Assembly (NCBI RefSeq): GCF_005860765.1
Contig: NZ_VCEI01000025.1
Coordinates: forward strand, 310,001 to 374,000
Direction of reading: 5' to 3'
Origin: Dyadobacter sediminis
Lineage (GTDB): Bacteria > Bacteroidota > Bacteroidia > Cytophagales > Spirosomataceae
Length of the DNA: 64,000 nt
Shown: one piece after another, positions 52,630 to 63,003 of the stretch
Position numbering within the stretch: the first letter of the stretch is position 1
Layout: the number at the start of each line of letters is the position of its first letter
Notes under the pieces: generated by a model
Seen by the model: the letters and a program-made list of their open reading frames with translations, nothing else
Told to the model about the DNA's origin: nothing
Database searches by the model: none
Program-made: the position numbers and the translations under genes

Positions 52630-53340
52630 CTAAATCTGCTGTTCCGTCAAGGTCACCGTTATCCTGTCGTAATAAAAAACGCTCAGACCTTCGTAACCCG
52701 AGTCGGTGCCTATATAAAGCCAGATTTCACCCTGTGCATTTGCCTTCACCGTAAAAGGTTTGTCGGTATTGGATCTTTCCACCAGTTTATAAACGAACGT
52801 ATCAACGCCATTGGAGACATTTCCCAGCAGCACCGCATCTTTCCCGATTTCCGATTGCGCGCCTTTATTCAGGTTAAAAACGTACATTTTGTTTTCCAGC
52901 TTTCGGACAGGCTCAACCGGTGAAGCGCCCGCTTTCAGGTAAACCGAACCTCCCGGTGAACCGCCGGCTCCGAAGCTGTTTTCCGGATATTGTGTTCCAA
53001 AATTGACGTTGAAAACGACGCTGTAAGTCTGGTTCGGGACAAAGCCTGTTACTTTTTTCTTGAGATACATAAACATATCGTCGGCTCGGTTATGTCCTTG
53101 CAACATGTAGCCATATCGGGTTGTGTCCAGGCCGGTCGGAAGAGTTGTGCGTTCTGCTTCCATTTCCAGCGTCGTAGAGTCTGTATCTGTTGAATAATCA
53201 CTGAAACCCGGTGTCCAGCCGTCCGCGCCCGTTTCAAATGCAGAATCCACTTTAACGATTGCATTCAGTTTGTCTTCATTGTCACAGGCAGACAAAAATA
53301 GGGTCATTGCCACACCTGTGAGCATCATCCATTTTTTCAT
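52630..53340 (-). CDS. Lipoprotein, unknown
   Basis: A 236-residue lipoprotein with lipobox LSAC (Cys near residue 19). The mature part is beta-rich: VDSAFETGADGWTPGFSDYS, YGYMLQGHNRADDMFMYLKKKV, YSVVFNVNFGTQYPEN and a closing strand SVFYYDRITVTL. This suggests a jelly-roll or galactose-binding type fold, but I cannot name a family. It has its own terminator and no clear partner gene. Probably outer-membrane attached. Confidence 0.7.
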   Translation of the reverse strand: MKKWMMLTGVAMTLFLSACDNEDKLNAIVKVDSAFETGADGWTPGFSDYSTDTDSTTLEMEAERTTLPTGLDTTRYGYMLQGHNRADDMFMYLKKKVTGFVPNQTYSVVFNVNFGTQYPENSFGAGGSPGGSVYLKAGASPVEPVRKLENKMYVFNLNKGAQSEIGKDAVLLGNVSNGVDTFVYKLVERSNTDKPFTVKANAQGEIWLYIGTDSGYEGLSVFYYDRITVTLTEQQI

Positions 53341-53480
53341 AGCGTTAATTAGTAAGTTTGATACAAAGATCCATTGATGCCATGAAGAGTGTATTTTTGA
53401 TATTAAGGTTGGAAAAAGAGCCTTGTTTTGCAGATAAAATTCTGTTCAAAATTGATTCAGAAGAAGTTGGCGTTTTACAT

Positions 53481-54185
53481 TTAACCGATCAGAAAAACCG
53501 TAGGCCTTTTATGAAGATCAGGCGTATTGGTTTTCCATCTTTTAACGGGCATGGCCTTTATAAATTCATCTTCTGCTGTTACATTGGCCACAATGCAGAG
53601 TTGTGTATCAGGCATACAGCTTTCCAGTACTGCTTCCAGAAGCTGATTGTTCCGAAAGGGTGTTTCCATGAAAATCTGCGTTTGGCTTCGCTGCCGTGCA
53701 TCGCGTTCCAGGCTTTGAATTGCCTTTTTCCGCTGTACTTTATCAATTGGAAGATAACCGTGAAAAGTAAAAGACTGCCCACTCATCCCTGACGACATCA
53801 GCGCCAGTAGAATAGAAGAGGGGCCAGCCAGCGGAATGACGCGGATGCCCATCTGGTGCGCAAGGTTTACGGCAACGGCGCCGGGATCGGCAATTCCCGG
53901 GCAGCCGGCTTCTGAAATAATCCCGGCGCTTTGTCTGAGATTTTTCAGTTGTTCGCGGGTTTCACTTTCCGGCGTATCCTTGTTTAACTCAATAAACGTA
54001 AGTTCGTCAATGATTCTGCCCAGTTTCAGGCTGCTGATGAAGCGACGGGCAGTACGTACATTTTCGACAAAGAATACATTCAGATGCTGTACTGCATCGA
54101 TAACCTGAGGGCTCAGCACTTTGTCCTGCGTGCTTTCTGCCAGTACGGTCGGGATGAGGTATAATGCTATTCCGGCATCGTTCAT
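53481..54185 (-). CDS. RsmI-like SAM-dependent methyltransferase
   Basis: A 234-residue tetrapyrrole-methylase-fold protein like RsmI, which methylates the 2'-O of C1402 in 16S rRNA. Visible segments are ALYLIPTVLAES, IDAVQHLNVFFVENVRTARRF, GIISEAGCPGIADPGAVAVNLAHQMGIRVIPLAGPSSILLALMSSG and GYLPIDKVQRKK. In place of the usual SDAG..DPG there is SEAGCPGIADPG, as in many Bacteroidota copies. It is shorter than E. coli RsmI (286) and lacks its C-terminal domain. Target specificity is inferred from the family only. Confidence 0.82.
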   Translation of the reverse strand: MNDAGIALYLIPTVLAESTQDKVLSPQVIDAVQHLNVFFVENVRTARRFISSLKLGRIIDELTFIELNKDTPESETREQLKNLRQSAGIISEAGCPGIADPGAVAVNLAHQMGIRVIPLAGPSSILLALMSSGMSGQSFTFHGYLPIDKVQRKKAIQSLERDARQRSQTQIFMETPFRNNQLLEAVLESCMPDTQLCIVANVTAEDEFIKAMPVKRWKTNTPDLHKRPTVFLIG

Positions 54186-54263
54186 AAGCGGGTTGATTTT
54201 TAATGTGTTGTTCCAACCAAATCCGTAATAACGGAATCATGAAGAAAAACAAAGTCCGAAGTC

Positions 54264-54707
54264 ATGAAAAGATTATTCTATCTGCCATTATATTTCCTTG
54301 TGCTATTATCATGTAGCAAGGACAGTCAGGAAGTTCAGTCCGCCGCGGAGTTCCTGAATGCCGGATCCGGATCCTTTGCAGGAAGCTGGAAACTGACCGA
54401 AAAAGAAAAAGTATCGATTGATGATCAGAAAACCTGGGAACCGGTTTCTGCTTCACAGTCCTACACAATAATTCTCCGTTCTGACGGCGTCATCCTGAAT
54501 GCAGACGGAAAGCCGGCATGCTGCGCCCCGACTTCACTGATCATTAATGATCGGTTACTCGAAATAAAGCCTCAAAGCCCGATTCCGACTAATGAAGCGT
54601 GTGAATTGGTTAACTGCATCAACTGCCCGACCTGGGAAATCGAATTCATAGGAAACCAGATGATTGTCACAGCCTGCAACAGTCCGAGAATGAAGTTTAT
54701 CCGATAA
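54264..54707 (+). CDS. Lipocalin-like lipoprotein, unknown
   Basis: A 147-residue lipoprotein: signal MKRLFYLPLYFLVLLSC with lipobox LLSC (Cys 17). The mature part has GSWKLTEKEKVSIDD, YTIILRSDGVIL and a C-terminal IEFIGNQMIVTAC, the strand pattern of the lipocalin-like small lipoproteins of Bacteroidota. Several Cys (positions near 94, 95, 120, 125, 128 and 141) could form disulfides. The function is unknown. Its last 11 bases overlap the end of the convergent esterase gene. Confidence 0.72.
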   Translation: MKRLFYLPLYFLVLLSCSKDSQEVQSAAEFLNAGSGSFAGSWKLTEKEKVSIDDQKTWEPVSASQSYTIILRSDGVILNADGKPACCAPTSLIINDRLLEIKPQSPIPTNEACELVNCINCPTWEIEFIGNQMIVTACNSPRMKFIR

Positions 54708-55479
54708 CCGCTTTGTCCAGAAACTCAAATAAAGCAGCGACAAAAGATTTGGGCTGATCGGCCTGTATCCAGTGCCCGGCATCGGCAATCGTTTCCAGCC
54801 TTGCATTCGGGAACATTTTCAGAATGTCGGCCCAGTCTTCGTCCAGAATATAATCTGATTTTTCGCCGCGCATGAAAAGAGCCGGAACCTCCACTTTCAG
54901 GTCTGATTTGACTTCTGCGCCAATGTTTTCAATAGCACTGGTGAGCAGCGGCAGATTGAAACGCCACGCAAATCCTCCTTCCTCTTTCCGGTACAGGTTT
55001 TTGAGCAGAAATTGTCTTACGCCCAACGCTGGTTCATAACGGCTCAGCATTTCATCCGCCTGGTTCCGGTTTTCTACTTCTTCCAGATTCATTGCATTCA
55101 GTCCTTCCAGTATTTTTTTGTGATGAACAGGATAAGGTTTCGGGCCAATATCCACAACAACCAGTCCGTCGTATGTTCCGGGGTTTGTCAAAGCATATTC
55201 CATCACCGTTTTTCCGCCCATCGAATGCCCGATCAGAACCGGATTCTGAATTTGGTGCTGACTTATGAATTCTTTCAGATCTGCGGCGAAAGCCGGAAAA
55301 CTAAGCGGCGCTTCATGCGGTGAACGGCCATGATTCCGCTGATCGACAAGGAAGACTTTATAGCCGTGTTCTGAAATTGCCTTGCCAATCGTAAGCCAGT
55401 TATCCAGGAGGCCGAACAAGCCATGCAGAATGATCAGCGGCTTTCCGGATTCTCCGAATTGTTTAAAGTGAAGTTGCAT
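54697..55479 (-). CDS. Alpha/beta hydrolase (YbfF-like esterase)
   Basis: A 260-residue cytoplasmic esterase. Motifs are the oxyanion loop ILHGLFGLLDNW (about residues 17-28), DQRNHGRSPH, the nucleophile Ser in GHSMGGKTVM (about 87-96), the acid region LFMRGEKSDYI and the catalytic His in DAGHWIQADQP. It resembles YbfF, which acts on short acyl-CoA or ester substrates. The substrate here is unknown. It converges on the lipocalin-like gene with an 11-base overlap. Confidence 0.87.
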   Translation of the reverse strand: MQLHFKQFGESGKPLIILHGLFGLLDNWLTIGKAISEHGYKVFLVDQRNHGRSPHEAPLSFPAFAADLKEFISQHQIQNPVLIGHSMGGKTVMEYALTNPGTYDGLVVVDIGPKPYPVHHKKILEGLNAMNLEEVENRNQADEMLSRYEPALGVRQFLLKNLYRKEEGGFAWRFNLPLLTSAIENIGAEVKSDLKVEVPALFMRGEKSDYILDEDWADILKMFPNARLETIADAGHWIQADQPKSFVAALFEFLDKAVIG

Positions 55480-55939
55480 TTAAAAAGATGTTTGATTGAA
55501 AAGACCGATCATTGTCAGACAGTTTACGGCAAGTTCCGGTTCTGGCACCTGATTTTTGCAAAGGTGCGCAGGAATTTATTAACCGAGAATGAACATCTGA
55601 TAAAAATTAACAAAAAATTTATATCAGCAGGCATCATATTTTTATAAGTTTTTCTGGTTCAGACTTAAAAAGTTGATTTACACACCTCCTGAAATCATTT
55701 TCATTTATTAATCCCGGAGCAGCCGGATTCCGGACAATTTCTTTATATTAAAAATATTGAATTATTGGTCTACTTAAATGTATTATTTCAATAGATCAAT
55801 GAGTTATGGTAAATAGTATTGCATTTTAGTAGGATTCTCGTTGTTGCGAATAAATTAAAAATGATATTATTTTGCATCAGATAATACTTATCTTCCTTCA
55901 TGGAGCCCACTTACAATAAAAATCAACTCAACATAATTT
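55480..55939. other. 460-base AT-rich region before the TonB receptor gene
   Basis: Non-coding stretch between the esterase start and the TonB-dependent receptor. I see no open frame of note. It includes a promoter candidate (55844-55874) and several A/T runs. The long, AT-rich leader suggests regulated expression but no operator repeat is clear. Confidence 0.45.
55844..55874 (+). promoter_or_regulatory. Putative promoter of the TonB-dependent receptor gene
   Basis: TTG (55844-55846), 20 bases, TTATTTTG (55867-55874): one mismatch to TAnnTTTG. It lies 65 bases before the ATG. Confidence 0.4.
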
Positions 55940-58900
55940 ATGAAATCGAAAAGTTTACTTTTCAAAGCAGCAGGTGCAATGCTGGTTGCATTTCTGTTTG
56001 CTTTATTTAGTCCGGAAGTCAGGGCGCAGGTTACTTCATCAACAATTACAGGTCGGGTTGCAGACAACAAAGGAGATGTTCTTCCCGGTGCGACCGTCGT
56101 GGCCATTCACGTGCCTTCTGGGACCAAGTACGGAACGGTTACGAATGAAAAAGGACTTTATACAATCCCCGGCGTTCGTGTCGGTGGTCCGTATGCAGTT
56201 ACTTCATCTTTTGTAGGTTTCGGAGATCAGACCAGGGAAAACATTTTTGCAGAGCTGGGAACCAGTGCGGATGTGAGCTTTGCAATGGCAGAAAACGGCA
56301 CCGAATTGCAGGAAGTTGTAATATCAACCGCAAGAAGTGACATCTTCAGCTCGGACCGTACCGGAGCAGCTTCTTCTTTCGGGCGTGAAACCATTAACAC
56401 AACGCCAACAATCGGCCGTACCATCAACGACATTACCAAGTACAATCCGTACGGAAACGGCCAGTCATTCGCCGGTCAGGATGCGCGTTTCAACAACATT
56501 ACGATTGACGGATCTGTTTTTAACAATGGTTTTGGATTGGGTTCATCGGCGCAGGCCGGCGGACGTACCGGAACGACGGCAGTATCGCTGGATGCTTTGG
56601 ATCAGGTGCAGGTTAACGTGGCGCCTTTTGACGTACGCCAGTCGGGCTTTACCGGTGCGGGTATCAATGCCGTAACGAGGTCCGGAACAAACGAATTTTC
56701 CGGATCGGCATACACGCTTTTCAGGAACAACGATCTTGTAGGCAAAAAAGCAAACGGCGGCCGTGACCTTACACCCAAGCCTAATGTAAAGGAAAATACG
56801 TACGGATTCCGTCTGGGCGGCCCCATTATCAAGAACAAATTGTTCTTCTTTATTAATGCCGAAAGATTTACCAGCAGCACGCCGGCACTGACCTGGTCGC
56901 TGGACAGAGGAACAGGCGGAAGCAACGTTTCGCGTGTACTGGAATCGGATCTTCGCGATCTGGATCAGTTCCTTACGACCAAATTCAACTATTCAATTGG
57001 TGCACTGGACGGCTTTAATAATGAAGTTAAAAGTACAAAAGGACTTATTCGTCTGGATTACAACATCAATGACCGTAACAAACTTTCAGTACGTTATTCG
57101 CAGCATCAGTCGGAATCAGGACAAGTTATCAGCAACAGCAGCAGCAGCAACACGGCGGGTAACGGAAACCGTACAAACAGTCCGCTTGCTATTTCAGCTG
57201 AAAATACGGGTTACCTTATTGCAGACAATACACGTTCTATCGCAGCCGAGCTGACTTCCAACTTTAACGGCAAGCTGGCAAATGACCTGATTGTTACCTA
57301 TAACAAGCAAATTGAAGACCGGACGTATAAAACAGCCATGTTCCCGACCGTGGACATTCTGAAAGACGGAAGTACTTACACAACCGTTGGTTTCGATCCT
57401 TTTACGCCGAATAACAAGCTGAACTATTCTACGTTCAACATTACAAACAACCTGAGCTATTTTGCCGGAAAGCATACGTTCACTGCGGGTGTTGTTTATG
57501 AGCATTTTACTTCCAATAACGTCTTTTTCCCATCGTCGAACGGCGTGTATGTTTACAATTCCATAGAGGATTTCAAAACAGCTGCGCAGGCATCACTGGA
57601 CAATCCGGGCGCTACAACTTCACCGGTTACTGTGGCCAAATACAACCTTCGTTACTCTTTGCTTCCGGGCGGAGGCGAGCCGTTGCAGGTTCTGAAAAGA
57701 GATTTGTACAGTGCTTACCTGCAGGACGAATATCAGGTTAGCCCGAACTTTAAAGTGACTGCAGGGATCCGCGGCGATATTTTTGCCTACGACAATTCTA
57801 CTGCAACGGATTTCAATAACCCGATTGTAGCTGGATTGACGTTTCAGGATGAAAACGGAGCTCCGTATAAAGTCACCACCGGAACTTTCCCGAAAACCAG
57901 ACTGCTGATTTCACCTCGTATCGGTTTCAACCTGGATGTAAAAGGCGACAAAACAACGCAGGTTCGCGGAGGAACCGGAATATTTGTTTCACGTATTCCG
58001 GAAGTTCTGATTTCCAACCAATTGGGTAACAACGGCGTAAATACAGCAGTGATCAATGAATCCAATACAACGGATTACGCCTTTACGACGGATCCTACCC
58101 GGTACATTCCGACGAATAAAGCAGACATTACAACATTGCCGCCGTATGTAATCAACGCATCGGACCAGAACCTGAAATATCCGCAGATCTGGAAGTCAAA
58201 CATTGCTGTTGACCAGCGATTGCCATTGGGACTGATCGGAACGGTTGAATTTATTTACAACAAGACAATCAACGGCCTTCGTTACATTGATGCCAACCTG
58301 AAAACACCGGATCGCACGTTTGAAGGTGCCGACGAGCGCCCGCGTTACCCTGCTTCCGGCGTTACCAGCACCGGTACCGGCGCGGCCAATACCGTGGCTG
58401 TTGCCCGATTTATCAACCCGAATATTTCCAACGTTTTTGTGCTGAAAAATACGAAAAAAGGAAATTCATACATTGCAACGGTTAAACTGGAAAAACCGGC
58501 ATCACGCGGTTTCGGCGGATTTGTTTCTTATACGTATGGCGAAGCAAAAGACATTGCATTTGTAGGAAGTACGGTTCAGGCCAACATTCCGTCCGTAGCA
58601 GGTCAGAATTATCTGCCGTTATCTTATGCAGACAATGACCTTCGTCACCGCATTGTCGGCTTGCTGAATTACCGCATCAATTATGGTGGTACGGCTGGCG
58701 GTTCCACCACATTTACGCTTGGTGCCGTTTCCAACAGCGGAAGCAAAATTTCCTACACACTTAATCAGGACCTGAACGGCGACGGACAAACTTCCAATGA
58801 CCTGATTTATGTGCCGCGTAATGCTTCTGAATTGTCATTTGCACCATTGACTGTCGGTACCGGAGCCAATGCTGTCACCTACTCGCCGGAAGAACAGCAG

Positions 58901-59323
58901 AATGCATTTAACAGTTACATAGAAGGAAATGATTATCTGAAAAGCCGTCGTGGCCAGTATGCGGAACGCAACGGAGGCGCATTTCCATGGCTTACCCGCT
59001 TTGACCTGACGGTTATCCAGGAGTTTTATGTGGCTGTCGGCAAAAACGGAAAAAGAAACACGATCCAGCTTCGCGGCGATGTCCTGAACATTGGAAACCT
59101 GATCAATGACAAATGGGGACTTGGAAACCAGTCAACTACGGTAAATCCGCTGGCGCTTGCAAGTGTTTCTGCGGACGGCACTCCTTCTTACCGGATTGCC
59201 ACGCAGGTTGTGAATGAAAATAACGTGAACAGAACGATTTTACTGAGAGATTCATTTATCCCGAGCGCTACTGTCAACAGCGTTTGGCAGGCACAGATCG
59301 GAATCCGTTATATTTTCAACTGA
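55940..59323 (+). CDS. TonB-dependent receptor, Oar-like with carboxypeptidase-regulatory domain
   Basis: A 1127-residue outer-membrane protein. A signal peptide (about 1-30, ending RAQ) is followed by a carboxypeptidase-regulatory-like beta-sandwich (about residues 33-120: [21 protein letters not shown]). A TonB plug follows (about 128-270, [37 protein letters not shown]) and then a long beta-barrel ending in [11 protein letters not shown], with the C-terminal aromatic residue expected for barrel assembly. The Oar-type wording ([18 protein letters not shown] and [13 protein letters not shown]) suggests the group that transports or processes large or peptidic substrates. No SusD-like partner is present, so it is not a polysaccharide-utilisation SusCD pair. 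Confidence 0.92.
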   Translation: MKSKSLLFKAAGAMLVAFLFALFSPEVRAQVTSSTITGRVADNKGDVLPGATVVAIHVPSGTKYGTVTNEKGLYTIPGVRVGGPYAVTSSFVGFGDQTRENIFAELGTSADVSFAMAENGTELQEVVISTARSDIFSSDRTGAASSFGRETINTTPTIGRTINDITKYNPYGNGQSFAGQDARFNNITIDGSVFNNGFGLGSSAQAGGRTGTTAVSLDALDQVQVNVAPFDVRQSGFTGAGINAVTRSGTNEFSGSAYTLFRNNDLVGKKANGGRDLTPKPNVKENTYGFRLGGPIIKNKLFFFINAERFTSSTPALTWSLDRGTGGSNVSRVLESDLRDLDQFLTTKFNYSIGALDGFNNEVKSTKGLIRLDYNINDRNKLSVRYSQHQSESGQVISNSSSSNTAGNGNRTNSPLAISAENTGYLIADNTRSIAAELTSNFNGKLANDLIVTYNKQIEDRTYKTAMFPTVDILKDGSTYTTVGFDPFTPNNKLNYSTFNITNNLSYFAGKHTFTAGVVYEHFTSNNVFFPSSNGVYVYNSIEDFKTAAQASLDNPGATTSPVTVAKYNLRYSLLPGGGEPLQVLKRDLYSAYLQDEYQVSPNFKVTAGIRGDIFAYDNSTATDFNNPIVAGLTFQDENGAPYKVTTGTFPKTRLLISPRIGFNLDVKGDKTTQVRGGTGIFVSRIPEVLISNQLGNNGVNTAVINESNTTDYAFTTDPTRYIPTNKADITTLPPYVINASDQNLKYPQIWKSNIAVDQRLPLGLIGTVEFIYNKTINGLRYIDANLKTPDRTFEGADERPRYPASGVTSTGTGAANTVAVARFINPNISNVFVLKNTKKGNSYIATVKLEKPASRGFGGFVSYTYGEAKDIAFVGSTVQANIPSVAGQNYLPLSYADNDLRHRIVGLLNYRINYGGTAGGSTTFTLGAVSNSGSKISYTLNQDLNGDGQTSNDLIYVPRNASELSFAPLTVGTGANAVTYSPEEQQNAFNSYIEGNDYLKSRRGQYAERNGGAFPWLTRFDLTVIQEFYVAVGKNGKRNTIQLRGDVLNIGNLINDKWGLGNQSTTVNPLALASVSADGTPSYRIATQVVNENNVNRTILLRDSFIPSATVNSVWQAQIGIRYIFN

Positions 59324-59346
59324 TTGCCCGTTCAGTAATTTCCTGA

Positions 59347-59390
59347 ATAAAGCAGAAAGCCCGTCCGGACAGACGGGCTTTCTGCTTTAT
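59347..59390. terminator. Strong bidirectional terminator after the TonB receptor gene
   Basis: A 19-bp perfect stem ATAAAGCAGAAAGCCCGTC / GACGGGCTTTCTGCTTTAT with a 6-base loop, between convergent genes. Confidence 0.9.
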
Positions 59391-59398
59391 AGCGGCGT

Positions 59399-60313
59399 TC
59401 ATTGTTTTTCCGGGATTTTTTCAGTTTTCGAAATGGCCTCCGTTCCTGCGCGGTAGCCTTCGATAATCAGTCTGGAAATATCTTCGGAAGTAAAATGCTG
59501 CAGATCAAGAAAGAGCGGTATTTTGGGTCGTATAACCGTTAGTTTCATGGGTTTTCCGCGCAGTACGGACCGGTCTATGTAATTTTCCGCCCAAATGATA
59601 TTGCTGTTTACAATCTGGTTTACAGTAATGTCTCTTACGCGTTCGATCAGTGTGATCAGGTTTTTGGTATTGATGCCTTCCGGCTGGTACAATAGCGGTG
59701 AATGACAGGCGATGAGAACGATTTCCGTAGCGCCATCTTCAATGGCCTGCCGGACCGGCGCAACTTCCCGCATGCCGCCATCCTGATAAAGCTGCTGTTC
59801 TATTTCCACGGCGGGCATCAGCATGGGAATGGATGAACTGGCGAATACATAATCCAGAAAGTGCGGATTGTCCGGCGCTACATATTTTATTTCCCCGGTA
59901 GCCATATTGACAGCCCCGACCTTGACGCGTACCGGATTGTGGACCAGATTTTCCTTGTTTACATGCTTCCGGATCAGCTGATGAAGCGGCTGCGGGTTCA
60001 CGATTCCGTCAAAACGACTCATAAGCGTATTGACACCGAGTTTCACACGGGAGCGGAGAATGGAAATATCCTGCGGCTGCGTAATGTTCCTGATCCAGAA
60101 TTCAAGCAGTTTTCGTCCGGCAACCGGCCATTGGACTTGTTTGTTGTCGTGAAACTGATGTCCGGCTTCATTGGCAAGAAAGGTGGTGTTCAGTGCGCCG
60201 ACAGATATCCCGTAAATCATTTCTGGCTCGAAACCGCTTTCCAGCACGGCCTGGATAACGCCCACCTGAAATGCGCCTTTCATGGACCCTCCTCCGAGAA
60301 CAAGTGCTTTCAT
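59399..60313 (-). CDS. Patatin-like phospholipase
   Basis: A 304-residue patatin-like acyl hydrolase. The oxyanion loop is ALVLGGGSMKGAFQVG at the N-terminus, the nucleophile Ser is in YGISVGALNT (about residues 39-48), and the catalytic Asp is in QDGGMREVAP. There is no signal peptide, so it acts on membrane lipids from the cytoplasm side or on lipid substrates in the cytosol. It shares its terminator with the TonB receptor gene. Nothing around it explains its substrate. Confidence 0.9.
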   Translation of the reverse strand: MKALVLGGGSMKGAFQVGVIQAVLESGFEPEMIYGISVGALNTTFLANEAGHQFHDNKQVQWPVAGRKLLEFWIRNITQPQDISILRSRVKLGVNTLMSRFDGIVNPQPLHQLIRKHVNKENLVHNPVRVKVGAVNMATGEIKYVAPDNPHFLDYVFASSSIPMLMPAVEIEQQLYQDGGMREVAPVRQAIEDGATEIVLIACHSPLLYQPEGINTKNLITLIERVRDITVNQIVNSNIIWAENYIDRSVLRGKPMKLTVIRPKIPLFLDLQHFTSEDISRLIIEGYRAGTEAISKTEKIPEKQ

Positions 60314-60436
60314 AGCTGTATGTTTTCTGCATCAGCGTTCTGCAATTTGACATTTCGATTCCGATGCAATTCCTTTTTTCTCAATTGTAAACATTTTAAA
60401 AATAAAATTGGTATAAACAGAAGATTTTATTCCAAA

Positions 60437-60465
60437 TTTGAAGACTGGAGTTCAAAATATATTTG
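60437..60465 (+). promoter_or_regulatory. Promoter of the polyprenyl synthetase gene
   Basis: TTTG (60437-60440), 17 bases, TATATTTG (60458-60465). The -7 box is exact; the spacer is slightly short. It lies 76 bases before the ATG. Confidence 0.5.
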
Positions 60466-60541
60466 AAACGACAAAACAATGTGACGGCTGCCATTTACAG
60501 CCTGTTTATATCAGTAGGAGCATGGTCCTTCGTTAATACAT

Positions 60542-61516
60542 ATGACCCTTTCAATAAAGGAAATTCAGGTTCCGATTGCAGATGAAATGAAAGCCTTTGA
60601 GCATAAGTTTCGTCAGTTTATGAAAAGTGATGTAATGCTGCTGGACCAGATCATGAATTACATCGTCAGGCGCAAGGGCAAACAGCTACGTCCCATGTTT
60701 GTTTTTCTTTCTGCCGGAGTCTGCGGCGAAATTTCCGAATCCACTTACCGCGGTGGCGCCCTGATCGAGCTTTTGCATACGGCGACACTTGTACATGACG
60801 ACGTTGTGGACGATTCCAATTACCGCCGCGGTTTTTTTTCGGTCAATGCATTGTGGAAAAATAAGATTGCCGTGCTCGTCGGAGATTATCTTCTTTCGCG
60901 CGGTTTGCTTTTGTCCGTTGATCATCAGGAGTTTGATATTCTGAAAATTGTTTCTACCGCCGTTCGTGAACTGAGTGAAGGCGAATTGCTTCAGATTGAA
61001 AAAGCAAGAAGGCTGGATATTAACGAGGAAGTTTATTACCAGATCATCAAGCAAAAAACGGCTTCACTCATTGCTTCCTGCTGTGCCGTGGGCGCGAGCT
61101 CGGTTGGTGCCGGTGCTGACATTGTGAAGCGGATGCATGCGTTCGGTGAAAAAGTAGGCATGGCTTTTCAGATCAAAGATGACCTTTTCGACTACGGCGA
61201 AGATGAAATCGGCAAGCCGCTCGGCATTGATATCAAGGAAAAAAAGATGACGCTTCCGCTTATATATGCGCTGAACCACGCCGGATGGCTTGAAAAACGC
61301 AAGATCATCAACATCATCCGTAATGAAAGCCACAAACCTAAAAAGGTAAACGAGGTTATTGCTTTTGTAAAGGATTCGGGCGGGCTCCGGTATGCGCAGG
61401 AAGTCATGCAGCGCTATGTGGAAGAAGCACACGAACTTTTATATGAATTTGTAGACTCACCGCACCGCAGGTCGCTCGAACAACTTGTGCAGTACACGAT
61501 TGAAAGAAGCAAGTAA
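60542..61516 (+). CDS. Polyprenyl synthetase family protein
   Basis: A 324-residue trans-prenyltransferase that extends isoprenoid chains, probably to octaprenyl or longer for menaquinone. The two Asp-rich motifs are in LVHDDVVDDSNYRRG (about 82-96) and FQIKDDLFDYGED (about 216-228), and KGKQLRPMFVFLSAG is the usual substrate site. The chain-length-determining residues before the first Asp motif are small, consistent with a long-chain product, but this is not certain. ATG at 60542. The LRR gene follows on the same strand. Confidence 0.92.
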   Translation: MTLSIKEIQVPIADEMKAFEHKFRQFMKSDVMLLDQIMNYIVRRKGKQLRPMFVFLSAGVCGEISESTYRGGALIELLHTATLVHDDVVDDSNYRRGFFSVNALWKNKIAVLVGDYLLSRGLLLSVDHQEFDILKIVSTAVRELSEGELLQIEKARRLDINEEVYYQIIKQKTASLIASCCAVGASSVGAGADIVKRMHAFGEKVGMAFQIKDDLFDYGEDEIGKPLGIDIKEKKMTLPLIYALNHAGWLEKRKIINIIRNESHKPKKVNEVIAFVKDSGGLRYAQEVMQRYVEEAHELLYEFVDSPHRRSLEQLVQYTIERSK

Positions 61517-61626
61517 CTGATCCCGTTCTCCGAAGCGTTTTATAATTCATTAAAGAAAATACAAGATTTTATACTAATGTGACTAAGTTTTTAGTTATGT
61601 TGTTACTTCCACAAAATCTTGTTGTT

Positions 61627-63003
61627 ATGAAACTCATTCTGACTGCATTCCTTTGTCTTTGCATAGAAAGTCTTTATGCGCAAATCCGTGTTCTGTCTTC
61701 TGAAAATGCTGAAAAGCAGGGCATCAATCAGGCGAAACTTTCCAATGAGTATACCGGTACCGGCCAAAATGCGGCAGACGAAATCCTGGCAAAAACGAAT
61801 GATGTGCTCGCCGCAGCTTTTCCGGAAAATCCAAACCCCGGAATTACCGTTTTTACCCGGTTTTATATCAATGAGTCAGGCAGTGCGGATTATCTGATCT
61901 TTGATCTGCAGACCGGCGAGGGCTATAACAAGGATTCACTTAATGAACTGACCAGAAAAGCTTTTCTCACCGGTTTTGACGGCTGGAAAGTGAAAAAGCC
62001 GGCCGGTACGCGCTTTGCGATCATGTCTTTCAAGACATTCGGAAAACAGCCGGTCATGCGGGAAGTGCGCAGCGGCGACAGCAGTGTAACGGACCTGAAA
62101 TCTGCACTGGTTTTTCAGGATACCTTAAAGGTAAAACGGCTTTACCTGAATCAGCTCGATTTGAAATCGGTTCCGGATGTAATTTACAGGTTTCCGAATC
62201 TGGAAGAATTGTATCTGGGCAGGAATGAATTACAAAGCGTTCATATTCAGATGCAGCATCTGCCAAAGCTGAAACAACTTCATTTACAGAATAATCAGAT
62301 CGGAAACAATGGTTTGGAAATTACCGAAAATCATTCGCTTACATTACTGAACCTGAACGAAAACAAATTTACAGACATTCCAAAACAGTTGCGGGCATCC
62401 AGGAAGCTTTCCAGTTTGTGGCTTGGCGGCAATGAAATGAATCATTTATCGAATAAAAGTTTCAGAAAACTAAATAGCGTTCAGGATCTGAATTTTTATA
62501 AATCAGCCATTCCGGTTTTGCCGAAAGGAATCAAAAAAATGAAGAATCTGGAAGTGCTGGATCTTTATTACAACAAGCTCGAAACACTGCCGGTTTCCAT
62601 CACCAAATTGAAAAAACTGACGCATCTGGCTGTTTCGCACAATCAGTTGACGTCGTTGCCGAAGAAAATTGACCGTCTTTCCAAAGTGCATACGCTTTAC
62701 GCGCATCACAATCATATCAGCAAGCTGCCGGCTCGCATTGCAAAAATGCAGAATCTTAAAATCCTGGATCTTGGTTTCAACTGGTTTACGGATTTTCCAA
62801 AGGAACTTACCGCTTTTTTCAATCTGCAGGAACTGGATCTTTCGTCCAACAACTTCCTTACTTTTCCGGAACAGCTGCTGGAGATAAAGCAGCTGGACAA
62901 GCTTTATCTCCGTGGAAACCCGTTTGTGAAAGACGATGCCGAAATAAAGTACAGCCAGCAACTCGGACAGCTGAAAAACAGGAATATTGAAGTATACTAC
63001 TGA
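61627..63003 (+). CDS. Exported leucine-rich repeat protein
   Basis: A 458-residue exported protein. The frame starts at a GTG (61579) but the ATG at 61627 gives the clear signal peptide MKLILTAFLCLCIESLYAQ, so I use it. The N-terminal domain (about residues 20-165) has no named motif and resembles a TonB-C-like fold (FYINESGSADYLIFD, LTRKAFLTGFDGW). From about residue 170 to the end come about 12 leucine-rich repeats of 22-24 residues with patterns such as LKQLHLQNNQI, LEVLDLYYNKLETLP and LTHLAVSHNQLTSLPKK. A recognition or adhesion role is plausible. It converges on the DUF5916 gene with no gap. Confidence 0.82.
   Translation: MKLILTAFLCLCIESLYAQIRVLSSENAEKQGINQAKLSNEYTGTGQNAADEILAKTNDVLAAAFPENPNPGITVFTRFYINESGSADYLIFDLQTGEGYNKDSLNELTRKAFLTGFDGWKVKKPAGTRFAIMSFKTFGKQPVMREVRSGDSSVTDLKSALVFQDTLKVKRLYLNQLDLKSVPDVIYRFPNLEELYLGRNELQSVHIQMQHLPKLKQLHLQNNQIGNNGLEITENHSLTLLNLNENKFTDIPKQLRASRKLSSLWLGGNEMNHLSNKSFRKLNSVQDLNFYKSAIPVLPKGIKKMKNLEVLDLYYNKLETLPVSITKLKKLTHLAVSHNQLTSLPKKIDRLSKVHTLYAHHNHISKLPARIAKMQNLKILDLGFNWFTDFPKELTAFFNLQELDLSSNNFLTFPEQLLEIKQLDKLYLRGNPFVKDDAEIKYSQQLGQLKNRNIEVYY

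Noticed and set aside
53358..53792. A plus-strand frame of 144 codons over the end of the RsmI-like gene
   Set aside because: Most of it is antisense to the methyltransferase, whose conserved C-terminal part is clearly coding. The 5' part has no recognisable domain.
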